Source of the DNA: an uncultured Leucothrix sp.
Lineage (GTDB): Bacteria; Pseudomonadota; Gammaproteobacteria; Thiotrichales; Thiotrichaceae
Assembly: GCA_938004025.1 (NCBI GenBank)
Contig: CALKXC010000034.1
Location: 1 to 8,079 of the forward strand
Length of the DNA stretch: 8,079 nt
Direction of reading: 5' to 3'
This document shows, piece by piece, positions 1 to 6,779 of the stretch. How positions within the stretch are numbered: the stretch's first letter is position 1; the number at the start of each line of letters is the position of its first letter. The notes under the pieces were generated by a model. The model searched no databases and was not told the origin of the DNA. It saw only the letters and a program-made list of their open reading frames with translations. The position numbers and the translations under genes are program-made.

Positions 1-23
1 ACCACGTTGGGCCCCGCGCAGGG

Positions 24-44
24 TGCCGACTTGTCGGCAGTTCG
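24..44. repeat. Palindrome, also inverted copy of the tRNA T-arm
   Basis: Positions 24-30 (TGCCGAC) and 33-39 (GTCGGCA) form a perfect 7-bp inverted repeat around TT. The right part, TGTCGGCAGTTCG at 32-44, also matches in inverted orientation the T-arm segment of the tRNA-Phe fragment (113-125, CGAACTGCCGACA), 13 of 13 bases. It could be a scrap of a second tRNA fragment left by an older integration, or chance. No U-tract follows, so I do not call a terminator. Confidence 0.4.
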
Positions 45-93
45 TCGAGGAATCAATCGATGCGGAATCTACACGCTGCAGTAAACTACAAAA

Positions 94-141
94 TGGTGGC
101 CAGGGACAGAATCGAACTGCCGACACGGGGATTTTCAGTCC
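94..141 (-). other. tRNA-Phe 3' fragment, putative attachment site (att)
   Basis: Read on the minus strand this is the 3' part of a tRNA: anticodon loop CTGAAAA (anticodon GAA, Phe), 3' anticodon-stem strand TCCCC, variable loop GTGTC, T-stem GGCAG/CTGTC enclosing TTCGATT, 3' acceptor strand CCTGGCC, discriminator A, and encoded CCA at 94-96. The 5' anticodon strand is GTGGA, which has one mismatch to TCCCC. No D-arm or 5' acceptor strand follows at the right distance, so homology ends at the anticodon stem. A CCA-ended 3' fragment is what tyrosine integrases leave at the distal end of an island inserted in a tRNA gene. Its orientation predicts an intact minus-strand tRNA-Phe beyond the right end of the window. 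The tRNA identity is seen; the att role is inferred. Confidence 0.75.
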
Positions 142-556
142 ACGTCATACCTTTTCGGCCTCGTGGTTTCAACAACTTAGCGGGCTGATTACCCGGCTAT
201 TGCACTACTGAGAGCAACCGCGCACCACTGATCAACACAAAATTCACGCTGGAGTACAGGAAGAAGAAACCACCTGTAACCACTAAGCCGCCAAACGAAA
301 AAACCTACAATCAAGATACTTTAAAAGTGAGATAACTACCATTTTTCCGCTCAATTATTCTATGACGCACTGGCCGGGACACATCATCCCGCTCCAACAT
401 ATATCTGGCACTTGATCAATCTCCTCAGTTTCGGTCCGTAGAGCCCAATTCCGAAAAGGATGAGGAAGTTTAGTCTAGTGAGATAATCGATATGATTTTA
501 TTACTGGCAAAAAAATTAGTGGTGACGCATTCGCGGTATCACTGGCCGGTGCTTAG
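142..556. other. Non-coding stretch between att fragment and NTPase gene
   Basis: No convincing gene was found in either direction: frames are short and none has a good ribosome binding site or a recognisable product. The stretch is fairly AT-rich. A short direct repeat, CACTGGCCGG, occurs near 368 and again near 540. The right end holds a possible terminator for the minus-strand NTPase gene. The region may be debris between the island end and the first cargo gene. Confidence 0.5.
509..543 (-). terminator. Possible intrinsic terminator of the NTPase gene
   Basis: On the minus strand, just after the NTPase stop codon, GTGA-TAC-CGC-GAAT-GCG-TCAC can fold into a hairpin with a 3-nt bulge (522-542). 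It is followed after a few bases by seven T residues (complement of the A run at 509-515). The stem is imperfect and the T-run starts about six bases after the stem, so the call is tentative. Confidence 0.4.
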
Positions 557-2590
557 CTATAACTTTACTCGCTGATCAATATATAGATCAGCGACGGGGC
601 AAATCCGCACCTCTATATATCCGGGTAGATTAGTTCTCTGATCTTTTCCGTAGCAAGAGAGCAGACTAATGCCTGGTTCGAAGTCCAATAATTTTACGAT
701 ATTGGAATTAAGGTGGCTGGAGTCAGCACTAAGAGAGTTTAGCCAGTCTTTTTTTGCGGCTCCAAATTTGTCTTGTATCCTCTCATTGACCGCCAGGATC
801 TCCTGGGAACTGAGCTTGTCTTTTTTGTACTCATACATGGCATAGACCAGCGTAATAAGTCCTAACTTGGAAATACTCAAAGCTCTTATGCCGTCGCAAA
901 TGGTTTTTCCTTTAAATCGGAGTTCGGGCCATTTACCGGGACCGGGTAAAACGACTATTGTTGGATCATCCACGCAGTATGTACGGCTGTAGCCGACAAT
1001 GTTTTTATTATCCGGTGTGAACTTGCTGCTATCTGAAACGTTATGTCGTATGACATCATTAAGAATCGGATGGATAAAGTAGTAACTGGCGCTAGGTATG
1101 ATCTTTTCCTTATGCTGGGTCGATCGGCTGGTTGGACCATTTAGACGTTGCTTCCAGGATGTTTGAAACCGTTGTTGGCACGGGCTGTTAGGTCGTTCAT
1201 AAGAATAGCCGAGTAGCCCATGCTGGTACATATACTCTGAAAACGGGATCTGTTTGATAGCACTGTCTTCAATCGCATCATCTATAAAGCTCAATTCGTC
1301 TGAGCCGTGTAGGACGTTTGAGCTGACTTGACTTAGCGATTGATAGTAATTGTCTGACCAGCGCGGTATTGCGGTTTTTTTCCATTGACGAAAAATGGTG
1401 GTCCGCGCTGTCTCGTTAATACACTCGCGTAAGGCAGTGGCGATATGCGCCTTACTGTCAGTTGATTCGGTTGATAACATTGACGCTATGGCTTCACCGA
1501 TAATCATGAGATCTCTCGGGCTGTATAACGTGTGTCTGAGGATAAAGTCGAAAATGCCTTCGATTTCCGGTTCACCGCCGTGTGTTTTGACATATGGATG
1601 CTCCAGATACTCAAGGCCTAGCCATCTCGCGATGGCGTCACAAGCATCCAGATTCGTCATCTGATCATCGTTATACATCTCAATATTTGCGATAAAGATA
1701 CGTCGCAGGGCGTTCGCAGAGTATTTTAACTCAGTGCAATGATCCCGGGCTTGCAGTAATGTCTGTTCGGATATCTGGTTCAGTGCTTCCGCACGGAGTG
1801 ATGTATAAACGTGGAGACCTTTGGCGTGTCGGGCAATGGCTCTAATAGCTAGAAGCAGTCCGCCTTGCAGGTCGTTCCAGGACTTTGGAACGTCTTGCAT
1901 AATGTCGTATGCGTACTCCGTTTCATTGTCTAATAATTCAGATCGGTTTTTTCGGGAGTATTTGTAACTATCCGGAATGAACATCTCATCTGCATTATCG
2001 ATTACTACGACAACATCCTTGCCCGTCTCGATAAAAACATCTCGCAGGGTAGTGAGATCTCCACCGAGCAAGGAGCTACGGTCGACCATCGCTTTCAGCA
2101 CCGTTTCCAAGTTTTTACTCACCCTTAGAGTGGAAGGTTTGTAAGGAAATAGATCATCTAGCCCTTTGGAATCCAGTGATTGAGCACCTGCTGCATGGCA
2201 TGCTGTGACCAACAATGCGCATTCCCACACCTTTGACCATTGATCTGCACTTGAAATTGGTGTGATGTATCGAAAGAGCTGATCAGTATCGAGATCAATC
2301 TTCAAATATTCGATGTCATTTTTACCTGTGGGGTGAAAAATGACGCCGCTATCCTTGTGTTGTTGCCTCATCCATTGAGCACGGTATCTAAGAAAGAGCG
2401 TCTTCCCGTAACCCTTTGGCGCAACAACGACTTGCTTTGGCGAGCCAATGTTGGATGCTCTGATGAAGTCTCTGACTCCATTGTCACCGGACGGTGTTAC
2501 CAAATATTTATCACTGTAAGAGCGCTGAGCATCTTCAGAAAAGTACTCGCCAATATCGATGCTACCGGCATCATAGTTCCAAGGTTTCAA
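557..2590 (-). CDS. P-loop NTPase (AAA/STAND-like), 677 aa
   Basis: A predicted cytoplasmic NTPase. A Walker A motif lies at residues 57-64 (APKGYGKT; the usual first Gly is Ala, while Lys63 and Thr64 are kept). A Walker B strand lies at 193-202 (VVVVIDNADE; Asp198 would bind Mg and Glu202 could be catalytic). Later motifs are YTSLRAE near 262-268, a sensor- or arginine-like strand, and RHTLYSPRD near 352-360. The last two recall the Sll1717-type P-loop ATPase group, but I do not claim membership firmly. The C-terminal roughly 300 residues match nothing I know and may sense a ligand or partner. The start is TTG at 2590 with a weak Shine-Dalgarno. The frame stays open upstream to a TAG but holds only an ATT there, so no ATG start is available before Walker A. 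The gene stands alone and is divergent from the exported-protein operon, suggesting a separate role, perhaps defence or regulation, in the island. Confidence 0.8.
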   Translation of the reverse strand: MKPWNYDAGSIDIGEYFSEDAQRSYSDKYLVTPSGDNGVRDFIRASNIGSPKQVVVAPKGYGKTLFLRYRAQWMRQQHKDSGVIFHPTGKNDIEYLKIDLDTDQLFRYITPISSADQWSKVWECALLVTACHAAGAQSLDSKGLDDLFPYKPSTLRVSKNLETVLKAMVDRSSLLGGDLTTLRDVFIETGKDVVVVIDNADEMFIPDSYKYSRKNRSELLDNETEYAYDIMQDVPKSWNDLQGGLLLAIRAIARHAKGLHVYTSLRAEALNQISEQTLLQARDHCTELKYSANALRRIFIANIEMYNDDQMTNLDACDAIARWLGLEYLEHPYVKTHGGEPEIEGIFDFILRHTLYSPRDLMIIGEAIASMLSTESTDSKAHIATALRECINETARTTIFRQWKKTAIPRWSDNYYQSLSQVSSNVLHGSDELSFIDDAIEDSAIKQIPFSEYMYQHGLLGYSYERPNSPCQQRFQTSWKQRLNGPTSRSTQHKEKIIPSASYYFIHPILNDVIRHNVSDSSKFTPDNKNIVGYSRTYCVDDPTIVVLPGPGKWPELRFKGKTICDGIRALSISKLGLITLVYAMYEYKKDKLSSQEILAVNERIQDKFGAAKKDWLNSLSADSSHLNSNIVKLLDFEPGISLLSCYGKDQRTNLPGYIEVRICPVADLYIDQRVKL

Positions 2591-2803
2591 GGGAGTCTTA
2601 GTCTCGTCATTGTTTTTAGTTTTGCAAATTCTCCTACGAAACTCCCTCTAATTCAAGTTATATACCCCTCCCTTCCCACACTGATGAAATTCCTCCGCCA
2701 GCGCTATGCAAAGTCGTTGTTTTCGAGCGTTGCTAGCCCGTCATTTAGTCATTAAAAAGGTGGCAGTTAAAAAAAAACAAGCATAGAGAGGGGAGAAATT
2801 TGC
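2591..2803. promoter_or_regulatory. Divergent intergenic region between NTPase gene and operon
   Basis: These 213 bases separate two genes transcribed away from each other, so both promoters should lie here. For the minus-strand gene, TATATAAC (complement of 2657-2664) is a plausible -10 element, without a good -35. On the minus strand TAGGAG at about 2631-2636 resembles a ribosome binding site, but no ATG, GTG or TTG lies at the right distance in the NTPase frame. For the plus-strand operon I see no convincing -35/-10 pair, but the site GAGAGGGGAG (2786-2795) sits well placed before ATG 2804. Confidence 0.4.
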
Positions 2804-4096
2804 ATGAAAAATTTGGAGTATTCATCAAAAAAAACATCAGAATTACCAACTCCGAAAGGAATGTGGAGAATCAGAATCCTGGGTCGCGACAGGGCTTGCG
2901 TTGCACAATGCCCGGAAGATGAGCGACGAGCGCTAGAACGACAGTGCACCGCTAATGTTTTCTCAGCTGCGTTCGTTGGGATCGGCTGTGCGGCCGGTCT
3001 GTCGGTAGGTGGTTTTGAAACACCAGGCGCCATCGCTGTCGGCACCGTCTTTAGCGCCGGTATTATGTTGTTCGATACTGCCTATGGTGAGCGTGCAAGC
3101 AATGATGCTGCACACAACTTGGCGATAGGTAAGAAAGCGAGCGTCAAAAGCGGCATTGCGAATATTTTCTTTGCCATACCGCGGTGTTCAATCGCCTTAG
3201 CAACAGCATTGTTTGTCTCAACGTTTGCTATGCAGTTGCCATTCGGCGCTGATGTTGATGCTCGAAGTGCCCTGGTGGAAGAAGGGCTTAATCGCACTGT
3301 CGTCGATCGATATCAGGAGATCGTTAAAAGCGAAGAATCTGTTCGTGTAGCAGCAGCGGCGCTTGAGGCGGAGATTGAAAGCCAACAAGAAGCAGCGATA
3401 GGAGAGCTTCGCAAAAAAATTAACGCAGCGAATGACGATTTTGAATACTGGCAGGTTGTGTCGCTTTGCGAGCTTCACGGCGCTAATCCAGGTAAGGGGT
3501 GCCCTGACGATGTTAGTGCTCGGATCGGCCCGGGAGTCAATTACAACTATGCAATTGAGCGTCGTGATGATCAAACAAAGCTAATTGCAAAATACGAATC
3601 AGAGCTATCGGAATTTGATGTCACAAAGAATACGACTGCACGCATTGAACTGGAACGCTGGCGTGAGACGAAATCGGATCGAGCGCTAGCAATGGCGCAA
3701 TCGGATCCAGATTACGTGGCCACGCCCAATTCGCTTTTATACCGCATAGAAGGCCTATGGCAATTGGTTCGCTCCCATCAGGTGCTGCTTGTTGTTGTTC
3801 TCGCACTCGATATCGTATTGATTGCCTTCGACACGATGGGTATGCAAATAGCCGGTTGGCGTCGTGGCTCACCCGGTCAGTACGAATACATGAAGGCAAG
3901 TGAAATCCTGGAAAGAGAGTCATTGCTTCGACAAAAACGTGCGATTACTCGTCTAAGAGAATCGAAGCTCTTGGACAGAATAGAAGCCCATGAACACGCC
4001 ATTTTCTTGCGTAGTTTTGCGCGTGAGCAGTGGCATAAAAACTGGCGCGCCTCTGAAGGAGGACCAGGTGAGCCGCCGACCACACCGATGCACTAG
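2804..4096 (+). CDS. DUF4407-like four-helix membrane protein with coiled-coil domain
   Basis: An inner-membrane protein of 430 aa and the first gene of the operon. A short cytoplasmic N-terminus ends in ACVAQCPEDERR (31-42). Hydrophobic helices follow at about 52-69, 73-92 and 117-143, then an extracytoplasmic domain of about 180 residues rich in charged heptads (160-215 and 250-300), then a helix at about 325-345 and a charged cytoplasmic tail. The layout fits the DUF4407 family: a CP-x-ER motif before TM1, an IPR motif opening TM3, a Cys/GPG-rich turn in the middle of the coiled coil (Cys222, Cys233, IGPG at 241-244), and a G-SPGQYEYM motif after TM4. The family has no established function that I know of. 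The start has a strong GAGAGGGGAG ribosome site. The tail could contact the next gene's soluble helical product and the coiled coil could contact the exported proteins, but that is inference. Confidence 0.75.
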   Translation: MKNLEYSSKKTSELPTPKGMWRIRILGRDRACVAQCPEDERRALERQCTANVFSAAFVGIGCAAGLSVGGFETPGAIAVGTVFSAGIMLFDTAYGERASNDAAHNLAIGKKASVKSGIANIFFAIPRCSIALATALFVSTFAMQLPFGADVDARSALVEEGLNRTVVDRYQEIVKSEESVRVAAAALEAEIESQQEAAIGELRKKINAANDDFEYWQVVSLCELHGANPGKGCPDDVSARIGPGVNYNYAIERRDDQTKLIAKYESELSEFDVTKNTTARIELERWRETKSDRALAMAQSDPDYVATPNSLLYRIEGLWQLVRSHQVLLVVVLALDIVLIAFDTMGMQIAGWRRGSPGQYEYMKASEILERESLLRQKRAITRLRESKLLDRIEAHEHAIFLRSFAREQWHKNWRASEGGPGEPPTTPMH

Positions 4097-4123
4097 TTGT
4101 AACTTATCCATTTAAAACTTTAA

Positions 4124-4129
4124 AGAGGA
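4124..4129 (+). promoter_or_regulatory. Ribosome binding site for the helical protein gene
   Basis: AGAGGA sits 7 nt before ATG 4137 in the 40-nt gap after the DUF4407-like gene. This strong, ideally spaced site supports the chosen start and predicts high translation of the second gene, consistent with a product needed in excess of the membrane protein. Confidence 0.7.
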
Positions 4130-4136
4130 ATTAATT

Positions 4137-4760
4137 ATGAATCACAATGACATTGATGTACCGAGCAAACTTGAGCAATATGGCCTCGAGATTCGCGACG
4201 CCAATTACGATAAGTCGCCGGTGGAAAGTGAGCTGGAACCAGACACGTCTTTAACCGATCACAAACTACAGGAACCTTCTTCATTGGGCCTCGTAGAATC
4301 GTTAAAGACACACTTTCACTCTCAGAAGGCGAGTGGGGCAATGCTTCGTAACGTACAAGAGTCGGCTATTCACTATCGTGGCAGAACCATGGAGCTTGCA
4401 GAGCGTCTGGGCCATGATTTGCGCAGTCAGAAATATTTAAACGAGGCGCAGCGCATTGGTGGACGTTTGTCTTCCGAGTTGTTGCAAACAGCTAATTCGA
4501 TCGCCGAAGAAAATATCGCTACGACTACGGGCGCTATTGCTCAGGCGAGCGTGCTTGAACAAAACCGTCAGAAGCAAATACATAGCATGTTAGCTCACGA
4601 CGACATTCTCGAAAGCGATGCGAATGAGGCATCATTGGTTAGTGCAAAACTAACTAAGATCGCGAAGCAAGATGTTCTTGATCGGCATATGAAAGTAACT
4701 GAGCAACAGCGTAGTCAGTTTACGCATGCGATTGAATCAGATCCGACAAAGAGGACTTAG
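4137..4760 (+). CDS. Hypothetical hydrophilic, mostly helical protein, 207 aa
   Basis: I do not recognise this protein. It has no signal peptide and no membrane segment, so it should be cytoplasmic. The first 50 residues are acidic and probably disordered (SPVESELEPDTSL near 27-39). From about residue 50 to the end it is predicted helical, with long amphipathic stretches rich in Gln, Glu, Ala and Lys (70-125 and 135-195) that look like a helical bundle or coiled coil. There are no cysteines. The gene lies 40 nt after the DUF4407-like gene and ends 3 nt before the next start, so it is part of the same transcript. The helical character suggests a binding or scaffold protein, possibly for the cytoplasmic tail of the membrane protein or a chaperone for an exported partner; both ideas are inference. 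Confidence 0.75.
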   Translation: MNHNDIDVPSKLEQYGLEIRDANYDKSPVESELEPDTSLTDHKLQEPSSLGLVESLKTHFHSQKASGAMLRNVQESAIHYRGRTMELAERLGHDLRSQKYLNEAQRIGGRLSSELLQTANSIAEENIATTTGAIAQASVLEQNRQKQIHSMLAHDDILESDANEASLVSAKLTKIAKQDVLDRHMKVTEQQRSQFTHAIESDPTKRT

Positions 4761-4763
4761 ACA

Positions 4764-5645
4764 ATGAAAACGAATAGAGAAGTCTTACTGGCTTTTTCAA
4801 TTGCAGCAGGTGTAGCTTGCGCTGGCATTGCGCCGGCCCAAGCCACTGATCGTGAAAATTCGTTCAAGCTGGTTGTATCCGCTACAGGGCAGCATCCATC
4901 TGGCGGTTCGTTTGATGGGTTCCGTGTCTTTCTGCTTCCCATAGAAACCACTACGGTGAACGAACCGGACATTGCCGTGCGTATCGTTGAGCTTGATGGT
5001 GCTCGTTGGCTAGCTGATTCTGAAGGTACTTCACCGTGCCCGGATTCCATAAAATGCGAATTTTCTGTTAACAGCGTTAATGTGGAAAAACCGTTTGCAG
5101 TTCTGGTTCTGGATAGTGATCCATGGTTAACGCATGCATTTGCAGCGATCGATAGCAGCAGTAAATTCGCGGAAAAAACACTAAGCATTGCCGGTGAACT
5201 AGCGGACAAAATTGAGATTCCGAAAGCACTCGAAACTCAATGGAAATCTTTGCTGGCATCGATACCTTCCAAAGGCGCGATTTCTGAGAAAACTAACGAG
5301 CTTGCATCGCGTGTTCCGGTCGGAAAGGAGACGCTACAAAGCCTGATTGGTTACATGTCCGCCGATGGAAAACTGCAAGCGCTAAAGACGCGTTTTGTAC
5401 CGGGCACGCATGATCTTATTGATGCCGTTATTTTCGTGCCGGACAGAGGTTCAAGCCGTGATGAGATCTCCAAGTTAGCCCAGCGCGTTCGCGAGGACGT
5501 TGATCAGATTGCCGGCACCATTCTCGAGAATGCAGAGCGACGTGTTTCCGGACAGTTGCGAAAAGAATATTTTTCTGATTGTTCCATGATCACCTGTGAT
5601 TTTTCATATTCATCCGTACATTTCCAGGAAAATTATCATGACTGA
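4764..5645 (+). CDS. Sec-exported hypothetical protein with two cysteine pairs, 293 aa
   Basis: An exported protein of unknown function. The N-terminus (residues 1-27) is a typical Sec signal: Lys2 and Arg5, the hydrophobic run LLAFSIAAGVACAGIA, then an APAQA-TD signal peptidase I site. Cys19 lies in GVAC, a poor lipobox, so a lipoprotein is less likely. Residues 34-118 look beta-rich (FKLVVSATG, GFRVFLLPI, PFAVLVLDSD), reminiscent of a beta-sandwich, and the rest is mostly helical. Cys92/Cys98 and Cys273/Cys278 could form disulfides in the periplasm. The start at 4764 has GAGG at 4751-4754 inside the end of the previous gene, only 3 nt after its stop, so translation is probably coupled. The end overlaps the next gene by 8 nt. 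It may work with the extracytoplasmic coiled coil of the DUF4407-like protein (inference). Confidence 0.78.
   Translation: MKTNREVLLAFSIAAGVACAGIAPAQATDRENSFKLVVSATGQHPSGGSFDGFRVFLLPIETTTVNEPDIAVRIVELDGARWLADSEGTSPCPDSIKCEFSVNSVNVEKPFAVLVLDSDPWLTHAFAAIDSSSKFAEKTLSIAGELADKIEIPKALETQWKSLLASIPSKGAISEKTNELASRVPVGKETLQSLIGYMSADGKLQALKTRFVPGTHDLIDAVIFVPDRGSSRDEISKLAQRVREDVDQIAGTILENAERRVSGQLRKEYFSDCSMITCDFSYSSVHFQENYHD
5626..5630 (+). promoter_or_regulatory. Ribosome binding site deciding the Tat protein start
   Basis: AGGAA lies 7 nt before ATG 5638. The frame stays open to an earlier ATG at 5596, but that start has no ribosome site and would put 14 extra residues before the twin-arginine motif. 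The site and the signal peptide both point to 5638. Confidence 0.75.
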
Positions 5646-6363
5646 TAGAAGACAGTTTCTTGCCTATACAGGCATGGTTTTAGTGACTGCAGTTTCGCCA
5701 GAAGCTTTTGCATCTAAAGGGCGGACTAAACCTAAACCGACAGTTGTTCCCAAAGCCAGCTCGGTAGTTCGAGCATCCACTGCGTCAGGTGGACACATGA
5801 ACAAGCACTTTAACAGGCCGCCTTCTTATGCCCGTAATAGGGTGAAGACGAAAGATTCGCGATTGCTTTTTAATACCGTCAGCAAAGGCGGTACAGCCAA
5901 TGGAGCCAAACCAAATAAGGCGGTGACAAAGAAATTAGAAAGCGCCTACTACGGTTCGCACATTAATAAAGGGCATTCCCCGAAGGTTGCTAGAGAAATG
6001 ACCCGTCAGTCCATTGGCAAGCTGAACGCACAGTTGAAGCATCTGAAGTCCTTTCGTTCCAAACCTACTCGTGTGTCAATGATTACGCAAAACGCTAAGT
6101 CATTTGATCGTATGGTTAATGCGGCACTTAAAAATCCAGCCAATAGAAAATTGTTGGCAGACGGTAGAAAAAGTACTGCTAAGCACCTTAAGCGCACCGT
6201 AGCTGTGCCCATTAAGTCGTCCAAAGGTATTGGCTATGTCTACAAAGCGAAGCCGGGGCAAAAAGGCAAATACCTCGCTGCATCTACCGGCAATCTTCAC
6301 GTTGGATTTACTCGTAAAGGTGTTCCATTTGTTCACATGGTGAAACTCAATGAAAACGTATGA
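5638..6363 (+). CDS. Very basic Tat-exported protein, possible toxin/effector, 241 aa
   Basis: A predicted substrate of the Tat pathway. Residues 2-8 (TDRRQFL) match the twin-arginine consensus apart from Asp before the arginines. A hydrophobic run follows, then an AFA-SK cleavage site near residue 25. Mature protein residues 26-60 are Pro/Lys/Ser-rich and probably disordered, 90-185 are helical, and 190-241 look beta-rich (TVAVPI, GIGYVYKA, NLHVGF, FVHMVKL), like a small compact C-terminal domain. There are roughly 48 Lys/Arg against about 8 Asp/Glu, so it is extremely basic and could bind nucleic acid or anionic envelope polymers. There are no cysteines. The start overlaps the previous stop by 8 nt and the end overlaps the next gene by 14 nt. 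The basic C-terminal domain beside a small acidic protein recalls effector-immunity pairs; I recognise no catalytic motif, so this remains a hypothesis. Confidence 0.78.
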   Translation: MTDRRQFLAYTGMVLVTAVSPEAFASKGRTKPKPTVVPKASSVVRASTASGGHMNKHFNRPPSYARNRVKTKDSRLLFNTVSKGGTANGAKPNKAVTKKLESAYYGSHINKGHSPKVAREMTRQSIGKLNAQLKHLKSFRSKPTRVSMITQNAKSFDRMVNAALKNPANRKLLADGRKSTAKHLKRTVAVPIKSSKGIGYVYKAKPGQKGKYLAASTGNLHVGFTRKGVPFVHMVKLNENV

Positions 6364-6628
6364 ATTAACAATATCGATGTTCGACGCTGTTTTTCACGAA
6401 TACGCAGATTATGAGGATGATCTGGAATCGAATTTGGTAGAGCACGTTTTGTCATTGCCAGATAATGCTGGTGAGAAACTTGGCATAGCCTTAAAACAAC
6501 TCAGCAATATGAAAGACGATCAACGTGATCAATTATTAGACGAATTGGGTTTTGCGTGGTCGTTTTCTGAGCCGGGTAAATTCTTCAGCGCACTCTCAGA
6601 AGTCGTTTTGACACTAAGCGATCGATGA
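6350..6628 (+). CDS. Small acidic protein, possible immunity/antidote, 92 aa
   Basis: I do not recognise this protein. It is cytoplasmic (no signal, no membrane helix), predicted all-helical, and strongly acidic: about 19 Asp/Glu against 7 Lys/Arg, with an acidic cluster ADYEDDLE near residues 19-26. The shape, a short acidic helical bundle, is common among bacteriocin- and contact-toxin-type immunity proteins. Its start overlaps the end of the very basic exported protein's gene by 14 nt, and no separate strong ribosome site is visible, so translation is likely coupled to it, as expected for a binding partner made in proportion. A Tat-exported effector folds in the cytoplasm before export, so a cytoplasmic antidote would make sense. 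Alternatives are a chaperone or a regulator. The pairing is inference from charge and overlap only. Confidence 0.7.
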   Translation: MKTYELTISMFDAVFHEYADYEDDLESNLVEHVLSLPDNAGEKLGIALKQLSNMKDDQRDQLLDELGFAWSFSEPGKFFSALSEVVLTLSDR

Positions 6629-6702
6629 GTCTTCGAAGTGTGTTTGCCAAGTCCAAAGATGGATCAGTCGTTGACAATGAGTCAATTAGAAACAGCCTTT
6701 AA
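6625..6702 (+). CDS. Possible 25-aa ORF coupled by ATGA
   Basis: A 25-codon frame, MSLRSVFAKSKDGSVVDNES and five more residues, starts at an ATG overlapping the stop of the acidic-protein gene (ATGA at 6625-6628). The overlap is the type used for translational coupling. It has no family resemblance and no own ribosome site, and it may be a chance frame or the remnant of a longer gene. Confidence 0.25.
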   Translation: MSLRSVFAKSKDGSVVDNESIRNSL

Positions 6703-6726
6703 ATAAAATATTTATCGCCGGTAACC

Positions 6727-6766
6727 AGTCTTCGCCATAAGCGAAGGCTTGTATAAATTTCAAGCC
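6727..6766 (+). terminator. Two overlapping, mutually exclusive hairpins, possible operon terminator
   Basis: AGTCTTCGC (6727-6735) pairs with GCGAAGGCT (6741-6749) over 9 bp with one G-U and a 5-nt loop. GGCTTG (6746-6751) can instead pair with CAAGCC (6761-6766) around a 9-nt AT loop. Both use 6746-6749, so only one can form at a time. No proper U-tract follows, so a Rho-independent terminator is doubtful; an RNA 3'-end stabiliser is the alternative. Confidence 0.35.
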
Positions 6767-6779
6767 ATCCCCCTCTAGA

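Noticed and set aside
94..180. Complete tRNA-Phe gene
   Set aside because: No D-arm or 5' acceptor strand at the right distance, and the anticodon stem has a mismatch at the break.
23..211. 62-aa plus-strand frame containing QNRTADTGIFSP
   Set aside because: This is the known false protein produced by translating the antisense strand of a tRNA; it covers the tRNA-Phe fragment.
2333..2755. 140-aa plus-strand frame
   Set aside because: Mostly antisense to the NTPase gene, with no ribosome site and no family pattern.
4757..5209. 150-aa minus-strand frame
   Set aside because: Antisense shadow of the Sec-exported protein gene, low-complexity and Ser-rich.
5596..5637. Upstream ATG for the Tat protein
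   Set aside because: No ribosome site, and it would place residues before the twin-arginine signal; 5638 has AGGAA at 7-nt spacing.
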